A stretch of 5,846 nt of DNA from Akkermansiaceae bacterium (GTDB taxonomy: Bacteria > Verrucomicrobiota > Verrucomicrobiia > Verrucomicrobiales > Akkermansiaceae). Shown one piece after another: positions 1 to 5,555 of this stretch. Where the stretch lies: the NCBI GenBank assembly GCA_903909905.1, contig CAIVXP010000049.1, forward strand, positions 1-5,846. Reading direction: 5' to 3'. The position numbers and the translations under genes were made by a program. The notes beneath the pieces are model-generated. The model saw only the letters and a list, made by a program, of their open reading frames with translations, made no database searches and had not been told where the DNA came from. Within the stretch, counting starts at the first letter, position 1; each line of letters begins with the position of its first letter.

Positions 1-651
1 AAGGATCGCGAAATCGTCGGACTGCTCGGGCCCAACGGCGCAGGCAAAACCACCTCGTTCTACATGATCGCCGGCTTGGTCCCTGCCGACGATGGATCGG
101 TGAGCTTTCAAGGCCACGACATTTCCGATCTGCCGATGCACCGCCGCGCGCGACTCGGCCTCGGATATTTGCCACAGGAAGAATCGGTTTTTCGCAAACT
201 CTCGGTGCTCGACAACCTGCTCGCGATTCTCGAAACGCGACCGAACCTCAACCGCTCACAGCGCCTCGAACGCGCACACGACCTGCTCGAACGCTTCGGC
301 ATCTCGCGCGTCGCAAAGTCACTCGCCATCACACTCTCCGGCGGTGAAAAACGCCGCCTCGCCATCGCGCGTTCGCTCTGCTCCGACCCACGCCTGCTGA
401 TGCTCGACGAACCCTTCGCCGGCATCGACCCGATCGCCGTCGAGGACATCCAACGCATCGTGCGCGAACTCCGCGATCGCGACGGACTCGCCATTCTCAT
501 CACCGACCACTCGGTGCGCGAGACGCTCTCAATCACCGACCGCGCGTTTCTCATCCACGACGGACGCGTGATCCTCGAGGGTGCGTCCGATGAGCTCGTC
601 AACGACCCCATCGCGCGCAAGCATTACCTCGGCGATGATTTCCGGATGTGA
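1..651 (+). CDS. lptB: LPS export ABC transporter ATP-binding protein LptB (5' end outside window)
   Basis: The reading frame is open from base 1, so the gene is cut at its 5' end; 216 residues are visible, and comparison with E. coli LptB suggests about 30 N-terminal residues are missing. LptB is the cytoplasmic ATPase of the LptB2FGC complex, which extracts lipopolysaccharide from the inner membrane and pushes it along the Lpt bridge. Visible motifs, numbered from the window start: Walker A GPNGAGKTT (10-18), Q-loop YLPQEES (56-62, the family form is YLPQEAS), signature LSGGE (112-116), Walker B LLMLDEPF (132-139) with catalytic Glu137, and the H-loop histidine in TDHS (His170). The typical LptB features FAGIDPI, TDHSVRET and the C-terminal YLGDDFRM are all present, which separates it from LivF/LivG-type ATPases. 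The stop lies 7 nt before the next gene, suggesting co-transcription. lptA or lptC is probably upstream but cannot be seen. Confidence 0.95.
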   Translation, partial: KDREIVGLLGPNGAGKTTSFYMIAGLVPADDGSVSFQGHDISDLPMHRRARLGLGYLPQEESVFRKLSVLDNLLAILETRPNLNRSQRLERAHDLLERFGISRVAKSLAITLSGGEKRRLAIARSLCSDPRLLMLDEPFAGIDPIAVEDIQRIVRELRDRDGLAILITDHSVRETLSITDRAFLIHDGRVILEGASDELVNDPIARKHYLGDDFRM

Positions 652-658
652 TCCGCCA

Positions 659-1333
659 ATGACTTTGCCGGTGAAATTCCAATCGGTCATCTTCGACTTC
701 GACGGCATTCTGGTCGACACCGAATGGGCGATCTATCAGGCGTGGAAACGGACCTTCGAAGCCCACAGCCAGCACTTGCCGCTCGATGTCTATACGCGCT
801 GCATCGGCTCCGACTTCGCCACATGGTCGCCCAAGACCCACCTCGAAGAACTCACCGGACGCGCCTTCGATTGGCACGACCTCGACACGCGGAGGCAACA
901 TGAAATCGAAGCGGAACTCACCCACGAAGGCCCGATGCATGGCGCGATCGAATTGCTCGAATTTTTGCAAACGGCTCAAGTCCCCACTGCCGTGGCCTCG
1001 AGCTCATCCCACCGCTGGGTCGACGCTTGGCTCGACCGACTCGACCTCGCAAAAAATTTCCACGCCGTCGTCTGCCGCGGCGACGCTCCGCGCATCAAGC
1101 CCGCGCCCGATCTCTTTCTCGAGGCTGCCCGGCAACTCGATGTGACGCCCGAACATTGCCTCGTGATCGAAGATTCGATGAACGGCCTCAAGGCCGCCAA
1201 AGCCGCGGGCATGCACGCATGGGTCATCCCCAATCGCGTGACCGAATGCTTGGATTTCTCCGCAGCCGACCAAACCTTTCGCTCGCTTGCCGAATGCATC
1301 GGGGCGTTTGCGGTACAATCCCAAAAAGCGTGA
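659..1333 (+). CDS. HAD-IA phosphatase, YhcW / beta-phosphoglucomutase-like
   Basis: This 224-residue protein belongs to the haloacid dehalogenase superfamily, subfamily IA, with a helical cap. Motif I is DFDGILVDTE, with nucleophile Asp13 and general acid Asp15. Motif II is the serine run at 114-117 (ASSSSHRW), the motif III lysine is Lys147 in IKPAPDLF, and motif IV is IEDSMNG with Glu171/Asp172. The cap lies at about 20-90. The spread of motifs and the PNRVT segment near the end resemble Bacillus YhcW more than true beta-phosphoglucomutase, so the substrate is unknown; small sugar phosphates are usual for the family. I chose the ATG at 659 because motif I then begins at residue 11, the normal place. 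The frame stays open upstream to 581 but overlaps lptB and encodes nothing family-like. No Shine-Dalgarno is seen, so translation may be coupled to lptB. A GC-rich hairpin follows the stop directly. Confidence 0.9.
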   Translation: MTLPVKFQSVIFDFDGILVDTEWAIYQAWKRTFEAHSQHLPLDVYTRCIGSDFATWSPKTHLEELTGRAFDWHDLDTRRQHEIEAELTHEGPMHGAIELLEFLQTAQVPTAVASSSSHRWVDAWLDRLDLAKNFHAVVCRGDAPRIKPAPDLFLEAARQLDVTPEHCLVIEDSMNGLKAAKAAGMHAWVIPNRVTECLDFSAADQTFRSLAECIGAFAVQSQKA

Positions 1334-1362
1334 GGCCGCCGGGGCACCCAACCCCGACGGCC
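1334..1362 (+). terminator. GC-rich hairpin directly after the HAD gene, possible terminator
   Basis: The arm GGCCGCCGGGG (1334-1344) pairs with CCCCGACGGCC (1352-1362): eleven positions with a single C/A mismatch around a 7-nt loop, CACCCAA. It begins at the base after the HAD stop codon. No T-tract follows, so it is not a classical intrinsic terminator. It could block 3' exonucleases or act with another terminator. The pairing is seen directly; the role is inferred. Confidence 0.45.
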
Positions 1363-1435
1363 ATGCTGTACAACTTCACGTCATGGGCGGTTCGATCCGC
1401 CACGGACATGAAATTGCCAACTGCTGTTCACCCTT

Positions 1436-1474
1436 ACTTGAAGACAAGGAGACATGCTCCCGGTCTTCATAAGT
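1436..1474. other. Interrupted long hairpin in the convergent gap
   Basis: Pairing from outside to inside: ACTT (1436-1439) with AAGT (1471-1474); a 2-nt bulge (1469-1470); GAAGAC (1440-1445) with GTCTTC (1463-1468); a 2x2 internal loop; then GGAG (1448-1451) with CTCC (1457-1460), closed by the 5-nt loop ACATG. That is 14 base pairs in 39 nt. It has only a short T-run (TTT, 1474-1476) on the plus side. It could be a terminator shared by the convergent genes, or part of a small RNA. The structure is seen; no function is shown. Confidence 0.4.
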
Positions 1475-1560
1475 TTCGACCCATGCCCGCAGGATTCGTT
1501 CAATGCGAATGCCTTACTCCGCGATCGCGTCACGGTACGCTTACGACCGCTGGCAAGAAA

Positions 1561-1716
1561 CCCCTCGCGACCGAGAAAGCATTTCGCCCAAGTGTGGATG
1601 ACCTCGTCGCAATGTCGCATCAATCTGTTTCGAAATGGGAGACTCGTTGCCGAGCGCCGTACCTGCCATGGCGCTTGCCACCACTCGCAGGACGCCATGT
1701 CGTTTCGATCCCATAA
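1561..1716 (+). pseudogene. Possible remnant of an XRE-family helix-turn-helix regulator
   Basis: In the frame ending at the TAA 1714-1716, the codons at 1615-1644 read SHQSVSKWET, a close match to the recognition helix of XRE/Cro-type regulators (consensus form SRQSVSKWE). The residues before it (LATEKAFRPS then VDDLVAM, 1564-1614) align with helices 1-2 of the family if one residue is deleted. The residues after it (APYLPWRLPPLAGRHVVS) follow the usual AP-L--L--LA----VS pattern if one is inserted. The frame is open upstream, with an ATG at 1483 giving a 77-residue product, but the first 25 residues of that look random. Helix 4 contains three prolines, which would break it. I therefore read it as decayed rather than functional. 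Chance similarity in a GC-rich open frame remains possible. Confidence 0.33.
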
Positions 1717-1769
1717 AGCACCATCACTTGCCGGCAAGATGCATCATGAGCGCGGGACGAATGGGAAAC

Positions 1770-3164
1770 CTACGGCACAAGAATGACTTGGCCTGCATCG
1801 AGGCCGGAAAGAATTTCAATCTCATCCGCGTTTGGCCGGCCGCAGCGGACGACTCGACGCTGGCTTTTTCCATCGGCAAGCTTCACCGCCACCGTCCAAC
1901 CGCGCAGATCGCGCTCAAGCGCCTTGCGCGGAACAACGATCGCCGCATCGCGGTGGTGGCAGATCACGCGCACCAACATGGTCGTGCCGACAATCGCTTG
2001 GAATTTATCCGGCCACTTCGCGGAGAGATCGACGCGCATCTGCTCCTCACTTCCGGAGATACTCGATAGCTTTGCGAGGCTCACTGGAATCTCAAGGTCT
2101 TCGCGACCGGGCGGGATTGCAATGCCGTTGAAATCCGAAGGCAAGGCGGCGGCGGTTTGTTCGTCGACAAACGCGGTCAAGACGCGCGTCGCATTGGCTG
2201 GGATCACGGCGGCAATCGCCTGATTCAGCGGTGGCTGGCCATGCTTCACGAGCGACTTTGCATCGCCGCGCGCCCAGCGGCCGTTCTCGATCGAGCCGTG
2301 GTAGAACCACCCGTCCGCCATGGCCTTGACCTCGAAAAGCGTGCGGTCGCGCTTCAATTCCGCCAATGATTTGAGCGTTCTATCGTAATTGGCCTTGAGC
2401 GTTTCGAGTTCGGCTTTCTTGATCTCGATTCCACGGGGAATTTCGGTGGTGGCTTTGCGCAAATGAATCGCTGTGTCGCGCTGGTTGTTGGCGAGCGTCA
2501 CTGCTTCGCGCGGCAGCACAACCTCGATCGCGCGCTTGTGGTCGAGCTGCTCCATGCGCAGCGAAAACTCCGCTGCGGCCACCGCATCTTTCTGACGCGT
2601 GAGAATGATTTCCTCAGTGTTCTCGGTGAGATCATCGGCCTCATACATTTTCTTAAGCTGGCTCAGCTCTTCCTGCTGGTTGGCAAGCTCCTGCTTTTTC
2701 CGCTCGAGTTGCTGGTCGGCAGTTTCAATCGCGGCCTTCCGCCGGGTTTTTTGGAAATAATCATTTTCCTCGCTGGCAATGCGCGCAGCCCGTTGCAGCG
2801 CCTCCATGCGATGAGTCGCAGTCTCCTGCAAATGCGCCAATTCCTGCGTGGCCTGATCCAAAGCAAGCTTGCCCTCCGCAGTCTCCCGACGCACATCCGC
2901 CAACTCGCTGTCGATCGCCTCAGCATCGAAGCGCAACAACACGTCGCCCTTGGCAACACGCTTGCCGTGTGCGGCGATTTCCTCGATGCGGAACTCGGTC
3001 CATGCTTCCGGCTCAATACGAACATCGATCTCAGCATCACCCGGCATCACCGAAGCATTGAAAGTTTTTTCCACCGTGAACGGCTGCAGCTCGATCGTGA
3101 GCTCGCCCGCACGACCAATCGAAGCGAACACGCAAAAACCAAAAAGCAGTGAGTGGATGCGCAT
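1770..3164 (-). CDS. Periplasmic adaptor (membrane fusion) protein, HlyD/RND-type
   Basis: This 464-residue exported protein has the layout of an efflux or secretion adaptor, which bridges an inner-membrane pump and an outer-membrane channel. Residues 1-19 form a Sec signal peptide (MRIHS, hydrophobic core LLFGFCVFASI, cleavage likely after GRA). The first lipoyl half is at about 55-82 (AAHGKRVAKGDVLLRFDAE). A very long alpha-helical coiled-coil hairpin rich in Glu, Lys, Gln and Leu spans about 83-275, and the second lipoyl half about 276-305 (ADGWFYHG, NGRWARGD). A beta-barrel follows (about 318-405), then a membrane-proximal C-terminus (VVPRKAL, ending LSGLDAGQVILVP) as in RND/MacA adaptors. 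There is no lipobox cysteine. I chose the ATG at 3164 because the signal peptide starts there; a TTG at 3182 would add six residues. It lies 39 nt after the upstream Rossmann-fold gene, so both probably share a transcript. No pump or channel gene is adjacent. Confidence 0.85.
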   Translation of the reverse strand: MRIHSLLFGFCVFASIGRAGELTIELQPFTVEKTFNASVMPGDAEIDVRIEPEAWTEFRIEEIAAHGKRVAKGDVLLRFDAEAIDSELADVRRETAEGKLALDQATQELAHLQETATHRMEALQRAARIASEENDYFQKTRRKAAIETADQQLERKKQELANQQEELSQLKKMYEADDLTENTEEIILTRQKDAVAAAEFSLRMEQLDHKRAIEVVLPREAVTLANNQRDTAIHLRKATTEIPRGIEIKKAELETLKANYDRTLKSLAELKRDRTLFEVKAMADGWFYHGSIENGRWARGDAKSLVKHGQPPLNQAIAAVIPANATRVLTAFVDEQTAAALPSDFNGIAIPPGREDLEIPVSLAKLSSISGSEEQMRVDLSAKWPDKFQAIVGTTMLVRVICHHRDAAIVVPRKALERDLRGWTVAVKLADGKSQRRVVRCGRPNADEIEILSGLDAGQVILVP

Positions 3165-3203
3165 ACGGAATGATTGGATCAAAGCATGAAACGCCCGCGC
3201 GAA

Positions 3204-3881
3204 TCAACCTGCTGCGCGACCCTTGCGCGCGAGCCAGATCGGCGCAAAGCGCGGCTTTTTCGCGCCCGCCGAAATCGGCACGGAATACTCCGCAACATCA
3301 AAACCGCATCGCTGCAAGCGGCGGCTGATGTTGGCAGTGCGCCGCGATCCGGCGATCGCCAGCAAGCCACCCTGCTGCAAGGCCTCGTACGCGGCAGCAA
3401 GCCAGCGACGGTCATCAACCCAAGAGCGATTCTCGGGATTCGTCGGCGACGCATCAAGATGCAGCAAAATCGCATGCAGCATGCCGGCATGTCGCGCCAG
3501 CCCCGTTGGCCCGCAATCGTTTTCAAGCACCACTCGCGGGTCATGAAGCAGCGGGCTCTCCGGCAAATGCTCGCGATGCCAATCCGCCATCACGGCCAGC
3601 GGCTCGGCAACAATCAGCGCGCCACGCTTCTGCTTGAGCTCGGCCGATGCGGAAGCCAATGCATGACCCAGGCCCAGGCCGGCAAACCAGATCTTAGGCT
3701 GGCGCGCAGGGCGAAATGGCGCACAGGCCAGCCTGGCCATTTCCTGCTCCACCTCACGCGTTGCCGGGCCGCAAATTTGCTGGCCGTGGATGATCAATGA
3801 CTTTCTGCCGTCGTGTTCCTGAAGAGTCAGCACGCCACCTTGGGGCAGTGTGGTTTCGGCCAATATGATGCGAGGTTTCAT
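3204..3881 (-). CDS. Spermidine-synthase-like Rossmann-fold (SAM-binding type) protein
   Basis: This 225-residue, probably cytosolic protein has no signal or membrane segment. It resembles the polyamine aminopropyltransferase/spermidine synthase-like group. An N-terminal beta-rich part (about 5-35) precedes a Rossmann domain with the nucleotide loop FAGLGLGHA (66-74), an acidic end of strand 2 (AEPL, Glu93), a strand-3 motif DPRVVLENDCG with Asp122, and the strand-4 motif LLHLDASP with Asp133 where the family's active-site Asp lies. A typical post-strand-5 segment follows (ALQQGGLLAIAGS). True spermidine synthases are usually nearer 280-300 residues with a tyrosine- and Asp-rich active site (DSTDP); here the equivalent is DASPTN. 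The substrate is therefore uncertain, and a methyltransferase-like role is possible. The start is the ATG at 3881, with no Shine-Dalgarno visible. It is the first gene of a leftward pair with the adaptor. No convincing promoter is seen in the 47 bp before the upstream terminator. Confidence 0.65.
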   Translation of the reverse strand: MKPRIILAETTLPQGGVLTLQEHDGRKSLIIHGQQICGPATREVEQEMARLACAPFRPARQPKIWFAGLGLGHALASASAELKQKRGALIVAEPLAVMADWHREHLPESPLLHDPRVVLENDCGPTGLARHAGMLHAILLHLDASPTNPENRSWVDDRRWLAAAYEALQQGGLLAIAGSRRTANISRRLQRCGFDVAEYSVPISAGAKKPRFAPIWLARKGRAAG

Positions 3882-3928
3882 GAGTGAATGCGTGGATCAG
3901 CGCCGCGTCGGGCGCGGACTTGGGTAAG

Positions 3929-3961
3929 AAAAAACCCCGACCATCACAGCCGGGGTTTTTT
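3929..3961 (-). terminator. Strong near-symmetric intrinsic terminator after hup
   Basis: AAAAAACCCCG (3929-3939) pairs perfectly with CGGGGTTTTTT (3951-3961) around an 11-nt loop. Read on the minus strand it is a GC hairpin followed by six T, 41 nt after the hup stop codon, so it fits as the hup terminator. It also has a T-run on the plus strand and could stop rightward transcription. It sits between hup and the next leftward gene, separating the two units. Confidence 0.9.
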
Positions 3962-4002
3962 GATGGGTTGATGTGCTGAGGGTTTGATGACTCAAGCCCT
4001 GC

Positions 4003-4278
4003 TTACAGGGTTTCCTTGAGGCGGGAAGAAGCCTTGAAGCCAACAGTCTTGGACTTGGCGATCTGGATTTTCTCTCCGGTCTTCGGGTTGACGCCCTCGC
4101 GCGCGGCGCGCTCTTTCACCTCAAAGGTGCCAAATCCGATGATTTGGACCTTCTTGTCTTTCTTCACACCTTTTTCGATGGAGGAGAGAACGGCTTCGAG
4201 AGCTTCTTCGGCGGAACGCTTGGTGGCGTCGTTTCCGAGTGCGGCTTGGATGGATTCGATGAGTTCGGCTTTGTTCAT
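4003..4278 (-). CDS. hup: HU-family nucleoid DNA-binding protein
   Basis: This 91-residue protein has the normal HU/IHF length and fold. The N-terminal helices (MNKAELIESIQAAL, then the Ala/Glu-rich stretch at 20-37) form the dimer body. The family signature is GFGTFEVKERAAREGVNPKTG (48-68), carrying the DNA-embracing beta arm with Pro65, the intercalating proline. Lys/Arg residues follow in IQIAKSKTVGFKASSRLK. HU dimers bend and compact DNA without strong sequence preference, helping replication, repair and regulation. The start is the ATG at 4278, giving the standard MNKAEL beginning; no Shine-Dalgarno precedes it. The gene is monocistronic: it has its own candidate promoter (4334-4362) and terminator (3929-3961), and diverges from the ATP synthase operon. 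Sequence alone does not separate HU-alpha, HU-beta and IHF-like paralogues with certainty, but the arm and length favour HU. Confidence 0.96.
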   Translation of the reverse strand: MNKAELIESIQAALGNDATKRSAEEALEAVLSSIEKGVKKDKKVQIIGFGTFEVKERAAREGVNPKTGEKIQIAKSKTVGFKASSRLKETL

Positions 4279-4333
4279 GGCGACGCGATTGATGGCCGTT
4301 GCGACGCGCCCTTGGCAAGAGAAAACCCTTTGA

Positions 4334-4362
4334 ATTCTAGGGATTTTTCTTCGGCGTGTAAT
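4334..4362 (-). promoter_or_regulatory. Candidate sigma70-type promoter for hup
   Basis: Read leftward, ATTACA (4362-4357, four of six matches to TTGACA) is followed after 17 bp by TAGAAT (4339-4334, five of six matches to TATAAT). Transcription would start near 4326 and give a leader of roughly 48 nt before the hup ATG. This is the best-spaced pair I could find on this strand. It is a prediction from consensus only. Confidence 0.42.
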
Positions 4363-4490
4363 AATAGAGTGCTTGACTTCGACCTTGTTTCATTGTGAGC
4401 CGCGCCAAAATGTAGAAATTAAGGATCCTCTGCCCCATGAAACACGGGCCGGTGCGGCCATGCGGCGCGCGCCTAAACCCAACAAGAGTA

Positions 4491-4521
4491 GGACAAATTA
4501 CGAACTTGGCAGATTTTGTCC
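4491..4521. repeat. Inverted repeat upstream of atpB
   Basis: GGACAAA (4491-4497) is the exact reverse complement of TTTGTCC (4515-4521), separated by 17 nt. It lies 80-110 bp before the atpB start in an AT-rich stretch. It could be an operator with half-sites about 24 bp apart (just over two helical turns), or a stem-loop in the leader RNA. The repeat is seen; any role is inferred. Confidence 0.4.
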
Positions 4522-4600
4522 AAATTTTGCGGAAAATGACTTGCGGATTCCGACGACACTTCATACTGACGCCGCGCCCGTTTCCCCGGGCGATTTCTGC

Positions 4601-5479
4601 ATGTTTCGACGTAAACTCATCGTTTCCCTGGTCGCATGGCTGTCCTGCCTCGGCCCGCTTTGGGCTGGCGGCGGCGAAGGGCACCACGCCCTGCCGCTCT
4701 ACGCACCCCAGCTAAGCGACTTCGTCACCAACTCAATGGTCATGGTCTGGCTGGCTGTCGGCGTGATCGTTCTCTTCTGCCGGGCAGCGACCCGCAAAAT
4801 GTCGCTCATCCCCGCTGGCGTGCAAAACTTCGCAGAATGGGCCATTGAGTCGCTCTACGATTTCCTTGCCGGCCTGATGGGCGACCACCTTGCCAAACGC
4901 GTGTTTTGGTTCTTCGGCACGATCTTCTTTTTCATCCTGGTCAACAACTACATGGGCCTCGTTCCCGGCGTCGGCACGGTCGGCTGGAACACCATCGATG
5001 CCAACGGCCAGCACGGCTTCACCCCCTTCATGCGCGGCGGCAATGCCGACATCAACATGACCGCCGCGATGGCCTTCACGTTCGCCATCCTCTGGTTCTA
5101 TTGGGCGATCACCGAAAACGGCTTGAAAGGATTCCTCGCCCACATCTTCGCGCCCAAGGGCAGTTTTGGTGCCCTGATGATGGTAATGATGGTCCCCATC
5201 TTCCTGTTTGTCGGCGTGTTGGAAATCATTTCGATCGCCATCCGCCCGGTCGCGCTTTCCTTCCGTCTATTCGGCAACATCTACGGCGGCGAGCAAACGC
5301 TCGAGTCGCTCATGGCCTTGATCCCCAAAGCCTTGCAACCTTTCCTCTCGTGGCTGCCGGCCTTCCCATTCTACTTCATGGAGCTACTGGTCGGCTTCGT
5401 CCAAGCCCTCGTTTTCACCCTTCTCTGCGCCATCTTCCTGAAACTCATCTGCGATCACGGAGACGAGGCGCACCACTGA
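4601..5479 (+). CDS. atpB: F1Fo ATP synthase subunit a
   Basis: This 292-residue polytopic membrane protein is the stator half of the Fo proton channel, facing the c-ring. The essential arginine (E. coli Arg210) is Arg222 in the family motif SFRLFGNIYGGE (220-231). The last helix carries Gln258 in LLVGFVQALVFTLL, the position of E. coli Gln252. Another family stretch is GGNADINMTAAMAFTF (147-162). About five or six hydrophobic helices can be seen. The N-terminus (MFRRKLIVSLVAWLSCLGPLWA, then GGGEGHH) looks like a cleavable signal peptide, an extension absent from E. coli. I chose the ATG at 4601 because it gives this clean N-terminus. The frame is open upstream to 4373, but that part is hydrophilic and unlike any subunit a. 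No Shine-Dalgarno is seen. It is the first gene of the atp operon, 76 nt before atpE. Confidence 0.96.
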   Translation: MFRRKLIVSLVAWLSCLGPLWAGGGEGHHALPLYAPQLSDFVTNSMVMVWLAVGVIVLFCRAATRKMSLIPAGVQNFAEWAIESLYDFLAGLMGDHLAKRVFWFFGTIFFFILVNNYMGLVPGVGTVGWNTIDANGQHGFTPFMRGGNADINMTAAMAFTFAILWFYWAITENGLKGFLAHIFAPKGSFGALMMVMMVPIFLFVGVLEIISIAIRPVALSFRLFGNIYGGEQTLESLMALIPKALQPFLSWLPAFPFYFMELLVGFVQALVFTLLCAIFLKLICDHGDEAHH

Positions 5480-5527
5480 CCCCTTTCCCCGACCTGACCA
5501 TGGCAAAGACCGTGGGGGCCGGAGAAG

Positions 5528-5555
5528 CCATAAACCAACAAACCAACTAACACAC
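5528..5555 (+). promoter_or_regulatory. G-free CA-rich translation-initiation leader of atpE
   Basis: The 28 nt before the atpE ATG contain no G and include a perfect tandem repeat of AAACCAAC (5532-5539 and 5540-5547), followed by TAACACAC. There is no Shine-Dalgarno. Such unstructured A/C-rich leaders favour ribosome loading, and in other bacteria the atpE start region is built for high output because many c subunits are needed per complex. The composition is seen; the enhancer role is inferred. Confidence 0.4.

Larger units (their letters stand above)
1334..1769. other. 436-bp gap between convergent genes, hairpin-rich, no intact gene recognised
   Basis: The gap separates the end of the HAD gene (+) from the end of the adaptor gene (-). 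Several frames are open through it on both strands, but their translations are rich in Arg, Pro, His and Ser, lack recognisable domains and look like non-coding GC-rich DNA. It contains three hairpins in its first 140 bp: 1334-1362, 1386-1401 (GGCGG, loop TTCGAT, CCGCC) and 1436-1474. It also has a short frame with helix-turn-helix similarity at about 1561-1716. No T-rich intrinsic terminator for the leftward adaptor gene is evident. The mixture fits a decayed gene plus structured 3' ends. Confidence 0.6.
4279..4600. other. 322-bp divergent control region between hup and the atp operon
   Basis: No gene is supported here; in particular, no atpI precedes atpB. The left part is AT-richer and carries the candidate hup promoter. 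The middle has a tight GC hairpin (GGCCG, loop GTG, CGGCC, 4447-4459) and a GGCGCGCGCC palindrome (4464-4473). The right part, 4475-4560, is AT-rich and carries an inverted repeat (4491-4521) and a direct repeat TTGCGGA (4527-4533 and 4541-4547). A weak rightward promoter candidate for atpB is TTGCGG (4541-4546) with CATACT (4562-4567), but the 15-bp spacing is short. A good -35-like TTGACT at 4373 lacks a partner -10. Confidence 0.55.

Noticed and set aside
108..620. 170-residue open frame antisense to lptB
   Set aside because: It is Arg/Ser-rich, has no domain, and lies opposite a strongly conserved gene; a typical GC-rich shadow frame.
1386..1402. GGTTCGATCC resembling a tRNA T-arm
   Set aside because: The loop is 6 nt, no D-arm, anticodon arm or acceptor stem can be folded around it, and there is no CCA end.
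1727..1738. 12-bp perfect palindrome CTTGCCGGCAAG
   Set aside because: About one such palindrome is expected by chance in a window this size, and nothing around it supports a site.
2463..3152. 229-residue plus-strand open frame opposite the adaptor coiled coil
   Set aside because: Its leucine-rich look comes from reading the complement of Glu/Lys/Gln codons. The minus strand has a signal peptide and full adaptor layout.
1770..3182. TTG start at 3182 for the adaptor
   Set aside because: The ATG at 3164 begins a standard signal peptide directly, and no Shine-Dalgarno supports the TTG.
3174..3800. 208-residue plus-strand open frame opposite the Rossmann gene
   Set aside because: It is Arg/Gln-rich with no motif, whereas the minus strand shows ordered Rossmann motifs.
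4373..4378. TTGACT as a -35 box for atpB
   Set aside because: There is no acceptable -10 at 16-18 bp (TGAGCC or similar), and it lies over 220 bp before atpB.
4373..4600. Upstream extension of atpB from a TTG at 4373
   Set aside because: The added 76 residues are hydrophilic, unlike subunit a, and would place the signal-like segment inside the protein.
4437..4715. 92-residue frame with an AAGGA 11 nt upstream, overlapping the atpB start
   Set aside because: There is no recognisable domain, the AAGGA spacing is long, and it runs out of frame into atpB.
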